Shown here: piece after piece, positions 9,047-18,500 of the stretch
Layout: the number at the start of each line of letters is the position of its first letter
Position numbering within the stretch: position 1 is the first letter of the stretch
DNA from: Bacillota bacterium
GTDB taxonomy: Bacteria; Bacillota; Clostridia; Christensenellales; UBA1242
Length of the DNA: 64,000 nucleotides
Reading direction: 5' to 3'
Assembly: GCA_009784375.1 (NCBI GenBank)
Contig: WRBV01000003.1
Span: forward strand, 1-64,000
The notes under the pieces: generated by a model
What the model was told of the DNA's origin: nothing
Database searches by the model: none
Seen by the model: the letters and a program-made list of their open reading frames with translations, nothing else
Translations under genes and position numbers: made by a program

Positions 9047-10639
9047 TTAACCGATTGATGATGGGGCTTCAGTTGCTGGGTCGATGTTGACTGTGCTTCC
9101 TGCTTTTGGTGTTGCTGGTTTCTTTGTCGCAGGCTTTTTTGCGTCTTTTTTTGCCGATGCCTTTGCAAGTTTTGTTGCAAGCTTGTTTGCATCTTTTACA
9201 ATGAATCCGACAAGGGTGTCGACGTCAAGGTTGTCCTTTATGCTGTTCATGAATGTTACCACGAGTGCTTGGTGAAGTGTTTCAAAACCAAGGTCAGCAT
9301 AGTTAGGGAAGTATTCTTCGAATGCTTTTTGAAGTTCTGGGTTCTTGAGGTATTCGATGATGTCCGCCTCGCCGAAGTTCTCAGATGCTGGGTTGAATGG
9401 GAATGCGTTGAATACTTGGTTAAAGTCATAGCCTTTTACAATGTGTTTATGCGATACAAGCACAAGAAGGTTTTCGAAGTCTTCTTTGTAACGGTAGTCT
9501 TTTACAAAGTCTTTTTTATAGAATTGAAGGTACATGAGGTGAAGTTTTTCAGAGATACGGACAAGGCTTGTTCCTTCTTTTGTTAATTCTACGAACATTG
9601 GGTATAGGCTCTTGTGTTCGAGGAATCTGCTTGCATCTATGAGGATCTCACAGAATTTGTATAACTTGTCACCAGTAGCCATCATAACGTGTTTAACTTC
9701 GTCGTGTTTGTCTTCGTGCTTTGTTACTATAACACGGTTGTATGGACTTAGACCAAAGCGGTCTTTGTATGCGTCACGATCCATAAGGAAGCAGGCAGCG
9801 GTTTCGACAAAATATTTTTCGATATGCTTTTCAACGTTTGGCTTGCTTAGTAGTGCTTTTTTCTCGGCTGCAGCCAATGCACGTTTTTCTTTGTTTTGTT
9901 GTGCTTTGTCGGCTTTTTCTTTTTCTAGTAAAGCGGCAGCAGCAAGTGCGCGTGTGAGTTCGTCAATTTTGTCTTGCAGTTCTTTGTTAAGTGCATCATC
10001 ACCTTCGGCTTGTTGTTTTGCAAGCTCTGCACGCATAGCAGCAAGTTCATCTTCGATTTTCTTTTTGTGGTCATCAAGGTCTTCTTGGATTTCTTTGATA
10101 CCTTCTTTTGATTCTTCGTATTCTTGAATTTGGACAAGTTGCGCCGCTTGTTCGTGAACCACACGTTCAAGTTGTTCGTTTTCCTCGCGAATTGCAACAA
10201 TGGCGTCTTGTTCAAGGTTTGTGAGTTCTTCGGTTACTGGGTCTGGTTCTTGTTGGATTATATAGGTGTTATTGATTGTAGTTGTGCTGTTCGTAGAGTG
10301 GTGTTGTGCGTATGGGTCGACGGCGACTGGTTGTTCGCGGTTTTCGAGAACTTTGTGAAGTGCATAAACAACAAGGTAGATTGCGGCAGGTATAGCACAC
10401 ACAAGACCAATTTGAAGAAGAGTATTTGCAAGAGCATGAGAATCTTCGAAAAAGAAGAAGATTATAATGGACAGCAGCATTATCATCAAGCCGAATGCTT
10501 GGATAACAAGCATGATGGAGACTATGCGTTTGCCTCCGAAGATTCGTCGGAACGAACCTGTGATTATTGTGAATACAATAAACGCGGTAAACACGACTGC
10601 AATTGCAAGGCCTACCCAAAACCATATAGTTAAGTTCAT
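9047..10639 (-). CDS. Membrane-anchored coiled-coil protein, unknown function
   Basis: 530 residues. Three hydrophobic segments near the N-terminus (about 5-28, 41-62, 72-94), then a Thr/Asn linker, then a long Glu/Lys/Ala/Gln-rich coiled coil (about 140-265). The C-terminal half is a helical cytosolic domain (about 270-490) that I do not recognise, ending in a Lys/Ala/Pro-rich tail. An AGGGG site precedes the ATG. The topology resembles cytoskeletal or division scaffold proteins, but that is only an analogy. It has its own terminator and no operon partners. Confidence 0.8.
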   Translation of the reverse strand: MNLTIWFWVGLAIAVVFTAFIVFTIITGSFRRIFGGKRIVSIMLVIQAFGLMIMLLSIIIFFFFEDSHALANTLLQIGLVCAIPAAIYLVVYALHKVLENREQPVAVDPYAQHHSTNSTTTINNTYIIQQEPDPVTEELTNLEQDAIVAIREENEQLERVVHEQAAQLVQIQEYEESKEGIKEIQEDLDDHKKKIEDELAAMRAELAKQQAEGDDALNKELQDKIDELTRALAAAALLEKEKADKAQQNKEKRALAAAEKKALLSKPNVEKHIEKYFVETAACFLMDRDAYKDRFGLSPYNRVIVTKHEDKHDEVKHVMMATGDKLYKFCEILIDASRFLEHKSLYPMFVELTKEGTSLVRISEKLHLMYLQFYKKDFVKDYRYKEDFENLLVLVSHKHIVKGYDFNQVFNAFPFNPASENFGEADIIEYLKNPELQKAFEEYFPNYADLGFETLHQALVVTFMNSIKDNLDVDTLVGFIVKDANKLATKLAKASAKKDAKKPATKKPATPKAGSTVNIDPATEAPSSIG

Positions 10640-10732
10640 TTTTTATCCCCCTGATATTACCTAATCTGCTTCACTCTAGCACATTTATATGTGAAATCAA
10701 AATGTTTTATCGATATTTGGCAAATTATCTTG

Positions 10733-10762
10733 TTGCAATTATTGTCGATTGTTTGGTAGTCT
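10733..10762 (+). promoter_or_regulatory. Promoter of the ThyX-like gene, leaderless type
   Basis: TTGCAA (10733-10738), 18 bp, extended -10 TGGTAGTCT (10754-10762); the ATG at 10770 is 7 bases on. The -10 hexamer is a weak match. Confidence 0.45.
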
Positions 10763-10769
10763 TAGACAT

Positions 10770-11945
10770 ATGAAAATAAATGTAATAGCAACAACCAACC
10801 CAAAACAAATTTCGACAAAGCAAGATTTTGATATCTTTGGCGGACACGCAGCAGGTGTGTGTTATATGCAAAGTAACTTTGAAACACTTCGAAGTGAAGA
10901 TGTCGAGAAAACATTAAAGCGTGTAAAGCTTACAAAAGAGGCGGGACATCATAGTGTATATGACCATTTATATATAAGTATGTATTTGGAAAACATCCCG
11001 CGTGTTATAGAAGTGTTGTTGGATAACGAACGTATGATGACAAGCTCGGTCAAGAGTGGGCGTTATACCGTTCATTCGTCTGACGGAATTGAAAAAGAAC
11101 TTTATGAAAAATGGGTTGTAATATTCAAGGACAAGATTAAAGAACAATACGCCGAAAAGAGTCCGAGTTTTTTCAGACCTGGTCGTATCGAGAAGCTTGC
11201 AATGGAAAACGCACGTTATTTGACCACATGTTTTACATTGACAAGTATGGTGCATACAGTATCGTATAGACAGTTTAATTACTTATATGGATTTATAAAA
11301 GACTTTGCAAATAACATGAATTCAAAAAATTCATTTAACAAGAGATTAAAGCCATATCTTGAACAGTTTCTTGTTTCATTGGAAGAGACTGGTTTTATTG
11401 ACGAGCTTCTTATTAATAATGGTAAAGAGCGAGTCTTGTCATTATTTAACACTAACAAGCCCGTTGAATATTTTGGTGATGTCTATGTTACCAATTACAA
11501 GGCAACCTTTGCATATTTCACACATGCGAACAGGCACAGAACACTTAAACATTATATTGACTTTATTAAAGAACCAAATGATTTGGAATTCTATATCCCA
11601 GAGATTATAAGAGGAACCGAGCTTGAGATGGAATGGCTTGCTGATATGGACAAGGTTCGGGATAACTTTCCACAAGCATTAATGGTTGATATTGTCGAGA
11701 TGGGTAATCTTGATGATTTTATATTAAAGGTGTATGAGAGAAAGTGTGCTGTGGTGTTACTTGAAACCAATCGGGTTACGAATATGTTGCTTTCAAAGTA
11801 TTATGATGGGCTTAAGGAAACAAAGCATCCAAGAGAAAGTGACTTGAAGCCGTTTATGAAAGGGGCGCGTTGTACCTTTCCAAAGTTTGTGTGTTCACAT
11901 CCTTGCCAGTTTGGTGAAGCGGTAAATGAAAAGCGAAAAATCTGA
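10770..11945 (+). CDS. FAD-dependent thymidylate synthase-like protein with two ThyX-type halves
   Basis: 391 residues, well above the usual 210-250 of ThyX. The N-terminal half carries AGHHSVYDHLYISMYLENIPR, a motif like the H-S-x-x-E/D-H and I-P-R segments of ThyX, followed by MMTSSVKSGRYT, a degenerate match to the RHR...S-x-RY region. The C-terminal half carries ANRHRTLKHY near residue 253 (the ThyX RHR motif, with Thr in place of the more usual x-x-S spacing) and ends in a PKFVCSHPCQFGE segment. This looks like a tandem duplication of the Thy1 fold. ThyX makes dTMP from dUMP with methylene-tetrahydrofolate and FAD. Whether both halves are active cannot be read from the sequence. Confidence 0.7.
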   Translation: MKINVIATTNPKQISTKQDFDIFGGHAAGVCYMQSNFETLRSEDVEKTLKRVKLTKEAGHHSVYDHLYISMYLENIPRVIEVLLDNERMMTSSVKSGRYTVHSSDGIEKELYEKWVVIFKDKIKEQYAEKSPSFFRPGRIEKLAMENARYLTTCFTLTSMVHTVSYRQFNYLYGFIKDFANNMNSKNSFNKRLKPYLEQFLVSLEETGFIDELLINNGKERVLSLFNTNKPVEYFGDVYVTNYKATFAYFTHANRHRTLKHYIDFIKEPNDLEFYIPEIIRGTELEMEWLADMDKVRDNFPQALMVDIVEMGNLDDFILKVYERKCAVVLLETNRVTNMLLSKYYDGLKETKHPRESDLKPFMKGARCTFPKFVCSHPCQFGEAVNEKRKI

Positions 11946-12016
11946 TTGACATTTAATGTATAACTTTGATATACTTGCAAAGTATTTAAATTTTTAGGGA
12001 TGGAAAGGAAATTATT

Positions 12017-12472
12017 ATGGGTGTTGCACAAAAATCTTTTATGGCAAACAAGCAAAATGTAGAGCGTGAGTGGCTTTTGGTTGATGCTGCCGATTTACCG
12101 ATTGGTCGTCTTGCAAGTCAAGTTGCGTCTATTTTGCGTGGAAAACACAAGCCAACTTTTACTCCGCATTGTGATGCTGGGGATTTTGTTGTTATTATTA
12201 ACACAGACAAGGTTGTGTTGACTGGGAACAAAATGGAAGACAAGTATTACTTTCACCATTCTGGTTATGTTGGTGGTGCAAAACACATCCAAGCAAAGAA
12301 AATGATGAAAGAACATAGTGACCGTGCTGTTGAACGTGCAATCAAAGGAATGTTGCCAAAAAATTCACTTGGTCGTGACATGTTCCGCAAGGTAAAGGTT
12401 TACAAGGGTGACGCACACCCACACGAGGCACAACAGCCACGTTTAATTAAATTGGATGGTCAAGCCGAGTAA
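12017..12472 (+). CDS. rplM: 50S ribosomal protein L13
   Basis: 151 residues with the L13 signature from KSFMANKQNVEREWLLVDA through KHKPTFTPHCDAGDFVVIIN to HPHEAQQPRLI. The start at 12017 has a GGAAAGGAAA site. A promoter TTGACA-18-TATACT (with an extended TGA) lies at about 11946-11976, so the operon has a conventional leader. rpsI follows, the universal L13-S9 pair. Confidence 0.98.
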   Translation: MGVAQKSFMANKQNVEREWLLVDAADLPIGRLASQVASILRGKHKPTFTPHCDAGDFVVIINTDKVVLTGNKMEDKYYFHHSGYVGGAKHIQAKKMMKEHSDRAVERAIKGMLPKNSLGRDMFRKVKVYKGDAHPHEAQQPRLIKLDGQAE

Positions 12473-12508
12473 TTTCGGGGAACTTGGAATAATTAAGGAG
12501 TTTATATA

Positions 12509-12949
12509 ATGTCAGAAGTAAAAACAGAAAAGCCAGTAGTTGCAAAAAAAGGCGAGAAGATTAAGAGTGTGGGTACTCCTGCGACTGGTCGTCGTAAAAA
12601 GAGTATTGCACGTGTACGTTTGGTTGCGGGTAAAGGTAACGTAATTATCAACGGTCGCCCATTGAACGAATACTTTGCAAATGGATTTTTGCAATTGATT
12701 GTTAACCAACCATTTCAACTTGCAGAAGTTACAAACATTGATGCAATCGTAAATGTTCAGGGCGGTGGACTTACTGGTCAGGCGGGTGCAATTCGTCATG
12801 GTATTTCACGTGCATTGGTAAAGGACATGCCACAAGTCAAGGGCGAAGTTAAAAAAGCGGGATACCTTAAACGTGACCCACGTATGAAAGAACGTAAAAA
12901 ATACGGTTTGAAAAAAGCAAGACGTGCACCACAGTTCAGCAAGCGTTAA
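12509..12949 (+). CDS. rpsI: 30S ribosomal protein S9
   Basis: 146 residues. The S9 core begins at [17 protein letters not shown] (about residue 22) and ends [24 protein letters not shown]. The first 20 or so residues form a Lys/Glu/Val-rich extension not present in typical S9 (about 128-130 residues). AAGGAG lies upstream of the ATG. Operon with rplM. Confidence 0.98.
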   Translation: MSEVKTEKPVVAKKGEKIKSVGTPATGRRKKSIARVRLVAGKGNVIINGRPLNEYFANGFLQLIVNQPFQLAEVTNIDAIVNVQGGGLTGQAGAIRHGISRALVKDMPQVKGEVKKAGYLKRDPRMKERKKYGLKKARRAPQFSKR

Positions 12950-12965
12950 TTCAGCAATTCAATCC

Positions 12966-12994
12966 AAAAGACAACCCGTGTGGTTGTCTTTTTT
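12966..12994 (+). terminator. Terminator of the rplM-rpsI operon
   Basis: AAAAGACAACC and GGTTGTCTTTT arms around CGTGT, followed by T residues. Confidence 0.9.
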
Positions 12995-13031
12995 GTTGTG
13001 TGAGTAATCACTAGCCAATGAAAAGTAATTT

Positions 13032-13040
13032 TGATACAAT
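13032..13040 (+). promoter_or_regulatory. Extended -10 of the mreB-like gene, leaderless type
   Basis: TGATACAAT ends 5 bases before the ATG at 13046; no good -35 and no Shine-Dalgarno sequence are visible. Confidence 0.45.
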
Positions 13041-13045
13041 CAGGT

Positions 13046-14029
13046 ATGGATTATGCGATTTATATTGGTGATTTGCAGACGGTGGTTTACAAGCGAGATT
13101 TTGGTGTGGTGATGAACGAGGCGACTTGTGTTGCGTATGCAAAGGGTGCCGATGATGCGGTGGCTATGGGGTCACTTGCAAAACGGATGCTTGACCAAGT
13201 TGGGCGTGAGGTTATTGTTTCGTTGCCTGTGCGTGGTGGACGTATTGTTGATTTGCATGGGGCATCGGTATTTTTCAGAGAGATTTTGAAAAAAGTCGAG
13301 AGTGCAAAAAAACCAAGTGTGCTTGTATTAATTCCATGCAGTCTAAGTAAACAAGAATTCAATCATTGGAAAAAGATGGTTTATTCATGCAATGTTGCAG
13401 ATGCAGAGTTTGTTCCTTTGGTTGTTGCAAGTGCGTACGAGCTTGGGTTTAATCTTGATGGATTAGAAGCAGGTTTAAGTGTTCATATAGGCGATACGGG
13501 AACAGATATTGCGGTTGTTTCACTTGGTGGTATTATCCGTGGCGGAACGATAGCCGAAGGTCAAGTTGAATGTATTAACAGATTAAAAAGCTATGTTCTT
13601 TCGAAATTTAATATCCGAATATCCGAACAGATGGCGAAACAGATTTTGCAAGCGGTTGGGACATTGAAATTCGGGGATGAAGTTTCATTTCTTATGAGTG
13701 GATCTGATGCAACTACTGGCGGTATGCGTGAGTCTTTAATTACTGGAATCGATTGCTACGAGGTTTTGGAACCAATTTATTCACGTATTATAAAGGCGAT
13801 ACAACAGGTGCTTATTGATTGTCCGCCGAATGTTATTACAGAAATTTGTTCAGGGAATGTATATTTTGGTGGGGTCGGTTGTGATATTACACATCTTCGC
13901 GAGTTTTTGGCACGTGGGTTAGAACTTGATGTAAAAGTAAACGGGACAAGTATCGAGAGCGCGATTAATGGTGCTGGGAAAATGCTTGCAAGTTCGGATT
14001 TAATAAAAAGAATTGTAGAGGCTAATTAA
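13046..14029 (+). CDS. MreB/Mbl-like actin homologue
   Basis: 327 residues, slightly shorter than MreB (335-345). Phosphate-1 region YIGDLQTVVYKRDFGVVMNEATCVA resembles the MreB DLGTANTLVY...NEPSVVA opening. The phosphate-2 loop reads HIGDTGTDIAVVSLGGIIRGGTI, matching DIGGGTTEVAVISLGGIV. Later segments MAKQILQAVGTL and VYFGGVGCDITHLREFLA match the subdomain that ends with a GGGALL-type loop in MreB. It is divergent, so it may be a paralogue. The neighbouring spoIVFB-like gene recalls the mreBCD-minCD-spoIVF cluster of Bacillus. Start set at 13046 because a -10 box abuts it. Confidence 0.8.
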   Translation: MDYAIYIGDLQTVVYKRDFGVVMNEATCVAYAKGADDAVAMGSLAKRMLDQVGREVIVSLPVRGGRIVDLHGASVFFREILKKVESAKKPSVLVLIPCSLSKQEFNHWKKMVYSCNVADAEFVPLVVASAYELGFNLDGLEAGLSVHIGDTGTDIAVVSLGGIIRGGTIAEGQVECINRLKSYVLSKFNIRISEQMAKQILQAVGTLKFGDEVSFLMSGSDATTGGMRESLITGIDCYEVLEPIYSRIIKAIQQVLIDCPPNVITEICSGNVYFGGVGCDITHLREFLARGLELDVKVNGTSIESAINGAGKMLASSDLIKRIVEAN

Positions 14030-14065
14030 AATACTTTTCCCAAAATGCAAAGCATTAAATAGAGT

Positions 14066-14896
14066 ATGCGATTGTCTGTGCATCCTCTTTTTTTTGTGTT
14101 TGTTATTCTTGCTTTTTTGAGCGGAATGGGCGGCTTTGTTTTTGCGTTGATATTTGCCGTATTAATGCATGAAAGTGGTCATGCAATAATGGCAGCAAGG
14201 TATGGGATAAAGACTCATAGATTAAGAATGTTACCATTTGGCGCACAAATAGAAATCGAAGCGAATTTCTTGGACGATAAAAAGCGAGCCATGATATTAC
14301 TTGCGGGACCTTTCGCAAATATTATTGTGGCACTTTCATTTGGTTTAATGCTTTGGTTGTTTCCAGAATTTTTCTTGGTTTGGGAAGTGTTTATAATTGC
14401 CAATGCCGTGCCAGCCATTATTAATTTGTTGCCAATATATCCGCTTGATGGTGGAAAGTTGTTGTATATTCTTTTCAAGAATAAAAAATGGGTAAAGATT
14501 ATTCAAGTTGTATCGACGGTATTCTTTGGCGGGCTTTTCATTTTTGGAGTGGTTGTGTTTAATCCGACGCTCTTGTTGATGTCGGGGATGATGATTGTTA
14601 TGCTGAATATAGAATTTAAACAGAGTCAGCTCACATCAAAATTTAACAAAAGTTTTAACCGTTGCGGAAAAATAACCGAGATTGCGGTTAATGATAATAT
14701 GACAATTTTCGAAGTATATAAATTGGTTGATGTGAAAAGATATACAAAATTTGTTGTAATAGATTCGGGCAAGTTTTTTTTCGAGTCGGATGTAGAGCGG
14801 TGGTTAATTGAGTATGAAATGGATGCAAAGGTTTGTAATGTTTTAACTGGTTGTTTCGGATCGTCTGAAAATTCCTGCGACAAGAACACAAGTTAA
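14066..14896 (+). CDS. SpoIVFB-type site-2 metalloprotease (M50)
   Basis: 276 residues, polytopic. The zinc site HESGH is at residues 35-39 in an early membrane segment and the third ligand motif PLDGG at 126-130 (Asp128), the spacing of the SpoIVFB/M50B group. Several hydrophobic segments precede a C-terminal cytoplasmic part (about 200-270) that looks like a degenerate CBS-type domain. In Bacillus SpoIVFB cleaves pro-sigma-K in the mother cell of a sporulating cell. Here no spoIVFA or sigK is adjacent; the upstream gene is mreB-like. The last 54 bases overlap the convergent - strand gene. Confidence 0.85.
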   Translation: MRLSVHPLFFVFVILAFLSGMGGFVFALIFAVLMHESGHAIMAARYGIKTHRLRMLPFGAQIEIEANFLDDKKRAMILLAGPFANIIVALSFGLMLWLFPEFFLVWEVFIIANAVPAIINLLPIYPLDGGKLLYILFKNKKWVKIIQVVSTVFFGGLFIFGVVVFNPTLLLMSGMMIVMLNIEFKQSQLTSKFNKSFNRCGKITEIAVNDNMTIFEVYKLVDVKRYTKFVVIDSGKFFFESDVERWLIEYEMDAKVCNVLTGCFGSSENSCDKNTS

Positions 14897-15352
14897 TGAC
14901 AGGATAATTGGAACATAAAACCATATTGACAAAGTATTGATGTTAAAGCTGATATCACGAGAATTAAATGAATGGACAATGTACCAAACATAAGCGGCGA
15001 TTAGTGTCCCCGTAGAGATAAAAAACCATATTGATTTTCGGTAAAGATGCGTGCGGCGGAGGTTACCAAGGTTAAAAATAAAGCCAAACACAAGTCCTAG
15101 AAGAACAAGTGTATTGATTACAAGAAATATTATAATTGCGTATGTAAGTGCGTTGTACGGCGTCCAAGCCCATGTGTGAGAGGTTATGTTATAAAAAAAG
15201 TTCGTTACGCGATTAAAACCATTATACGGCGAGCCGTTTATCCATGTGCTTGTGCCGCCTGGGTTATATGTGAAGAAATCACTTATATAAAAGATTGCAA
15301 TGGCGGAAAAACCTATGCTTGCAATTAAAATTAAAAAGAATACTATTCTCAT
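14843..15352 (-). CDS. Four-helix membrane protein, unknown
   Basis: 169 residues with four hydrophobic segments (about 3-25, 68-92, 105-128, 143-162) and an aromatic- and Asn-rich extracellular loop between the first two. No family recognised. It converges with and overlaps the end of the SpoIVFB-like gene by 54 bases. No clear ribosome binding site is present; an A/T-rich TATTAT lies just upstream, too close to be a standard -10. The C-terminus is short and basic. Confidence 0.65.
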   Translation of the reverse strand: MRIVFFLILIASIGFSAIAIFYISDFFTYNPGGTSTWINGSPYNGFNRVTNFFYNITSHTWAWTPYNALTYAIIIFLVINTLVLLGLVFGFIFNLGNLRRTHLYRKSIWFFISTGTLIAAYVWYIVHSFNSRDISFNINTLSIWFYVPIILSLTCVLVAGIFRRSETTS

Positions 15353-15427
15353 AAAATAATATTTGACAATATTCGTGGTGGTTTATTCAGGCATCTGGAT
15401 TTTCTTGTTTGGGGTGCAAAAAAACTA

Positions 15428-15459
15428 TTGACAAGGTATACTATGCATTGTATAGTATA
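15428..15459 (+). promoter_or_regulatory. Promoter with overlapping palindromic operator for the RND exporter
   Basis: TTGACA (15428-15433), 17 bp, TATAGT (15451-15456). A perfect inverted repeat TATACTAT (15437-15444) / ATAGTATA (15452-15459) with a 7-base centre covers the spacer and the -10 box. A repressor bound there would block RNA polymerase. No regulator gene is adjacent. The repressor family is unknown; PadR- or TetR-type repressors of efflux genes use sites of this size. Confidence 0.75.
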
Positions 15460-15559
15460 AAACTTGCAGAAAATTCTGATGGGGAATAGTTGACTTGATT
15501 ATATTTTCTTGTCATACTTGTTTTTGTATGTGAAATACTATCATTGAGAGGGAATTACT

Positions 15560-18500
15560 ATGGAACTTGAAAATCAAAAGATGCTTGATCAAAATATACG
15601 CGAGAATACATTCACGCGTTTTGGTGTTAAACGACCACACACCGTTTTTGTGATGATTTGCGTTACTCTTATTTTGGGTATTTTTGCGTTTACCACACTT
15701 CGTATCGAGCTGTTTCCGAACATGAATCTTCCGTTTGCAATCGTTATGATTACACCAGAAGACAGTTCACCACGTGCAATGTTTCATCCAGATGGAACTC
15801 CGAATAATGAAGAGTTCTTGGAAGATGGAGTGACCCCAAATCCTAATAGATTTAATCCAGCGCTTCTGGATCCAGAAACTGTGTTCCATTTGACCGAACG
15901 TATAGAGGTCGAGCTTGGGCGTGTTAATGGAATAAGCCAGGTTCAAACGATGACATCGGGAATGATACTTGGTGCCTTTGTTGAATTGCATAGTAATGTA
16001 AGAATTGCCGAAGTTATGCCATTTATGATGGAGGCAATGAACCGTATTAATTTCCAAGCGGATCATTTTAACAATGCACAAATCATTCCACTTGACCCAA
16101 ATATGATGCCAATATTTACATTCAGCTCGACATTTATGTTGCCAGAAGAAGATTTCATGGTTCATAATGGCACAGAATATGTATTGGACCAAGATGCACG
16201 TTTAGAGGCAACACGTCGTTGGTATCGTACGACATTACATGGTGCATTGTTTGCGGCGAATGGTGTTGGTGACGTTTCGATGAGCTTGGGTGGAGATAAT
16301 TCGTTTTCGTATTTTAATGGCGAGATAAGTTTTTCTGTATCCGTGTTTATGCGTTCAGGTGCAGTAATAACCGAGGTAGCACAAGAGATCGAGAACGTTC
16401 TTGCCGATTTCGGTGAAAGCCACGGTTTCCATTATGAACCGCTTACCAACCAGGGTGCGGACATAATGACTCAAATTAATTCAATTATGAACAACCTTAT
16501 AATCGGGGGAATACTTGCGATTATAATTTTGTTCTTGTTCCTTCGTAATATTAAATTGACTATTGCTGTTGCGATTGCGATACCGCTGTCTGTTATCGGT
16601 ACGTTTGTATTGATGTACTTTATGGGAATTACGATAAATATCGTATCACTTGCTGGTCTTGCACTTGCAATAGGTATGTTGATAGACAACTCTATCATTG
16701 TTATTGAAAATATTTACCGATTACGGGCAAAAGGCATGCCAATTAAACAGGCGGCAATAAAGGGTGCGTCACAAATACTTGGTGCGATGATTGCGGCGAC
16801 ATTGACGACCATTGCCGTATTTGTTCCAATGTTCTTTGTCACAGGGCTTATGATGGAAGTATTCATGGACATGGTTTATGTTATCGTGTTTGCATTGTTG
16901 GTATCATTGATTGTTGCGGTTATGTTCTTGCCCGCGATTATTTCGGCATTCCGTATAAGTTGCAAGAATATGAAATCAAAGTACGCAAAAAGTGATGATG
17001 ATAAGGCATCTTTGCAGGATGCACTTGCTCTTGAAGCCGAGGAAAAGAAATTACAAAACCGTGGGTTCTTTGCAAGAATGTTTGACGGTATAGGTAGAGG
17101 CTGGTCAAAGATTACCGCACCAATTGCGAATGCGTGGAACAAGTTCCTTGCAGCAATTCGCTGGGCTGCGTTCACGGCATGGGTTGGACGTGCATTCGAG
17201 GGGACTGTGCGTTGGACAATTCGTTTTAAATTCGTAGTTGTTCCGATTGTTATTGCTATGTTTGTTGGAAGTATTTTCCTTGCGACAACGCATGGTTTTG
17301 AAATGATGCCAGCACAAGACATGGGGTCATTCTCGGTTACTATGTCGACAAACCAAGGTCTTTTGATTACAGACCAACAAAGGTTAGATGCCGCACGTAA
17401 GCTTGCGATGGATGATGACGATGGAATCTATGCACTTATCCGCGAGACGCTTGGAGGTGATGCAGAAAACATTTCTGTTTCATTTGGTGGAGGCGGGGCA
17501 TTCAGTACGCTTCTTGGCGGAAGTAGCAATATTAACATTAACGTAACTCTTCGTGAGAACAGAAACATAACAACCACGGGTGCGTCCCAGATGGTTCAGG
17601 ATGCGATCGAGGAATTCCTTGATTACAATGCTGGTGACGATTTGCTCGTGATTCCTGGTCCAATGCCTAATGTGACCTTTGGTGATTTTGTAACGAATGT
17701 TTCCATCGGTTCAGGTATGGATATGATGGCAGCAAGTGAAATTGTCCAAGTAATTGCAATCGAACCACGTGAAGACGAGACATTGACACAGGCAAGTGCA
17801 AGATTGGGTCTTGCAATTAATGCAACAGTATTGGCTATGCGTGAGGTTCAAGGTGTTCATAGAGTAACAACAGACTTTAACCCAATGATGATTGCGCGAG
17901 TAGACAGAATGATGGGTGCAACGGTCACAGGTACAATCGTGGATGGTCAGAACATCGGTATTGTCCAAGGACGTTGGGATGACAGGTTCGACGAATTACA
18001 AAATGATGCATTAACCGCCGAATATTTCGAAGGTATGCGTCCAATCCCAGACGGATTTGCGGCACAGATGGAAGACACAATGAATCAGATGATTATTGCT
18101 ATACTTGTTGGATTGTTGCTTATGTATCTTGTAATGGTTGCAATATTCCGTTCGTTCAAGTCACCAATTATTATTCTTATTACTGTTCCGCTTGCGTTTA
18201 CTGGTGCATTCTTGTTGCTTGCGATGGCTGGGATGCCTCTGTCGATAGTTGCTCTGATAGGTCTTCTTGTTCTTATGGGTGTTGTTGTTAATAATGGTAT
18301 CGTGTTTATCGATTATATTAACCAGGCTCGTCGTGATGGGTTAAGCCGTAACGAGGCTATCGTAGCGGCGGCAAAGACACGTGCACGTCCGATTATGATG
18401 ATGGCGTTGACAACCATTCTTGCTATGTTGCCGATGGCACTTGGATTTGGTGGTGGAGCCGAAATGATGCAACCGGTTGCAATTGTTACCGTCGGTGGAC

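Noticed and set aside
13031-13045. TTG at 13031 as the start of the mreB-like gene
   Set aside because: It overlaps the extended -10 TGATACAAT; the ATG at 13046 agrees better with MreB N-termini.
15340-15380. Leaderless promoter for the four-helix membrane protein
   Set aside because: TATTAT lies only 3 bases from the ATG and no -35 fits, unlike the 5-7 base spacing of the others.
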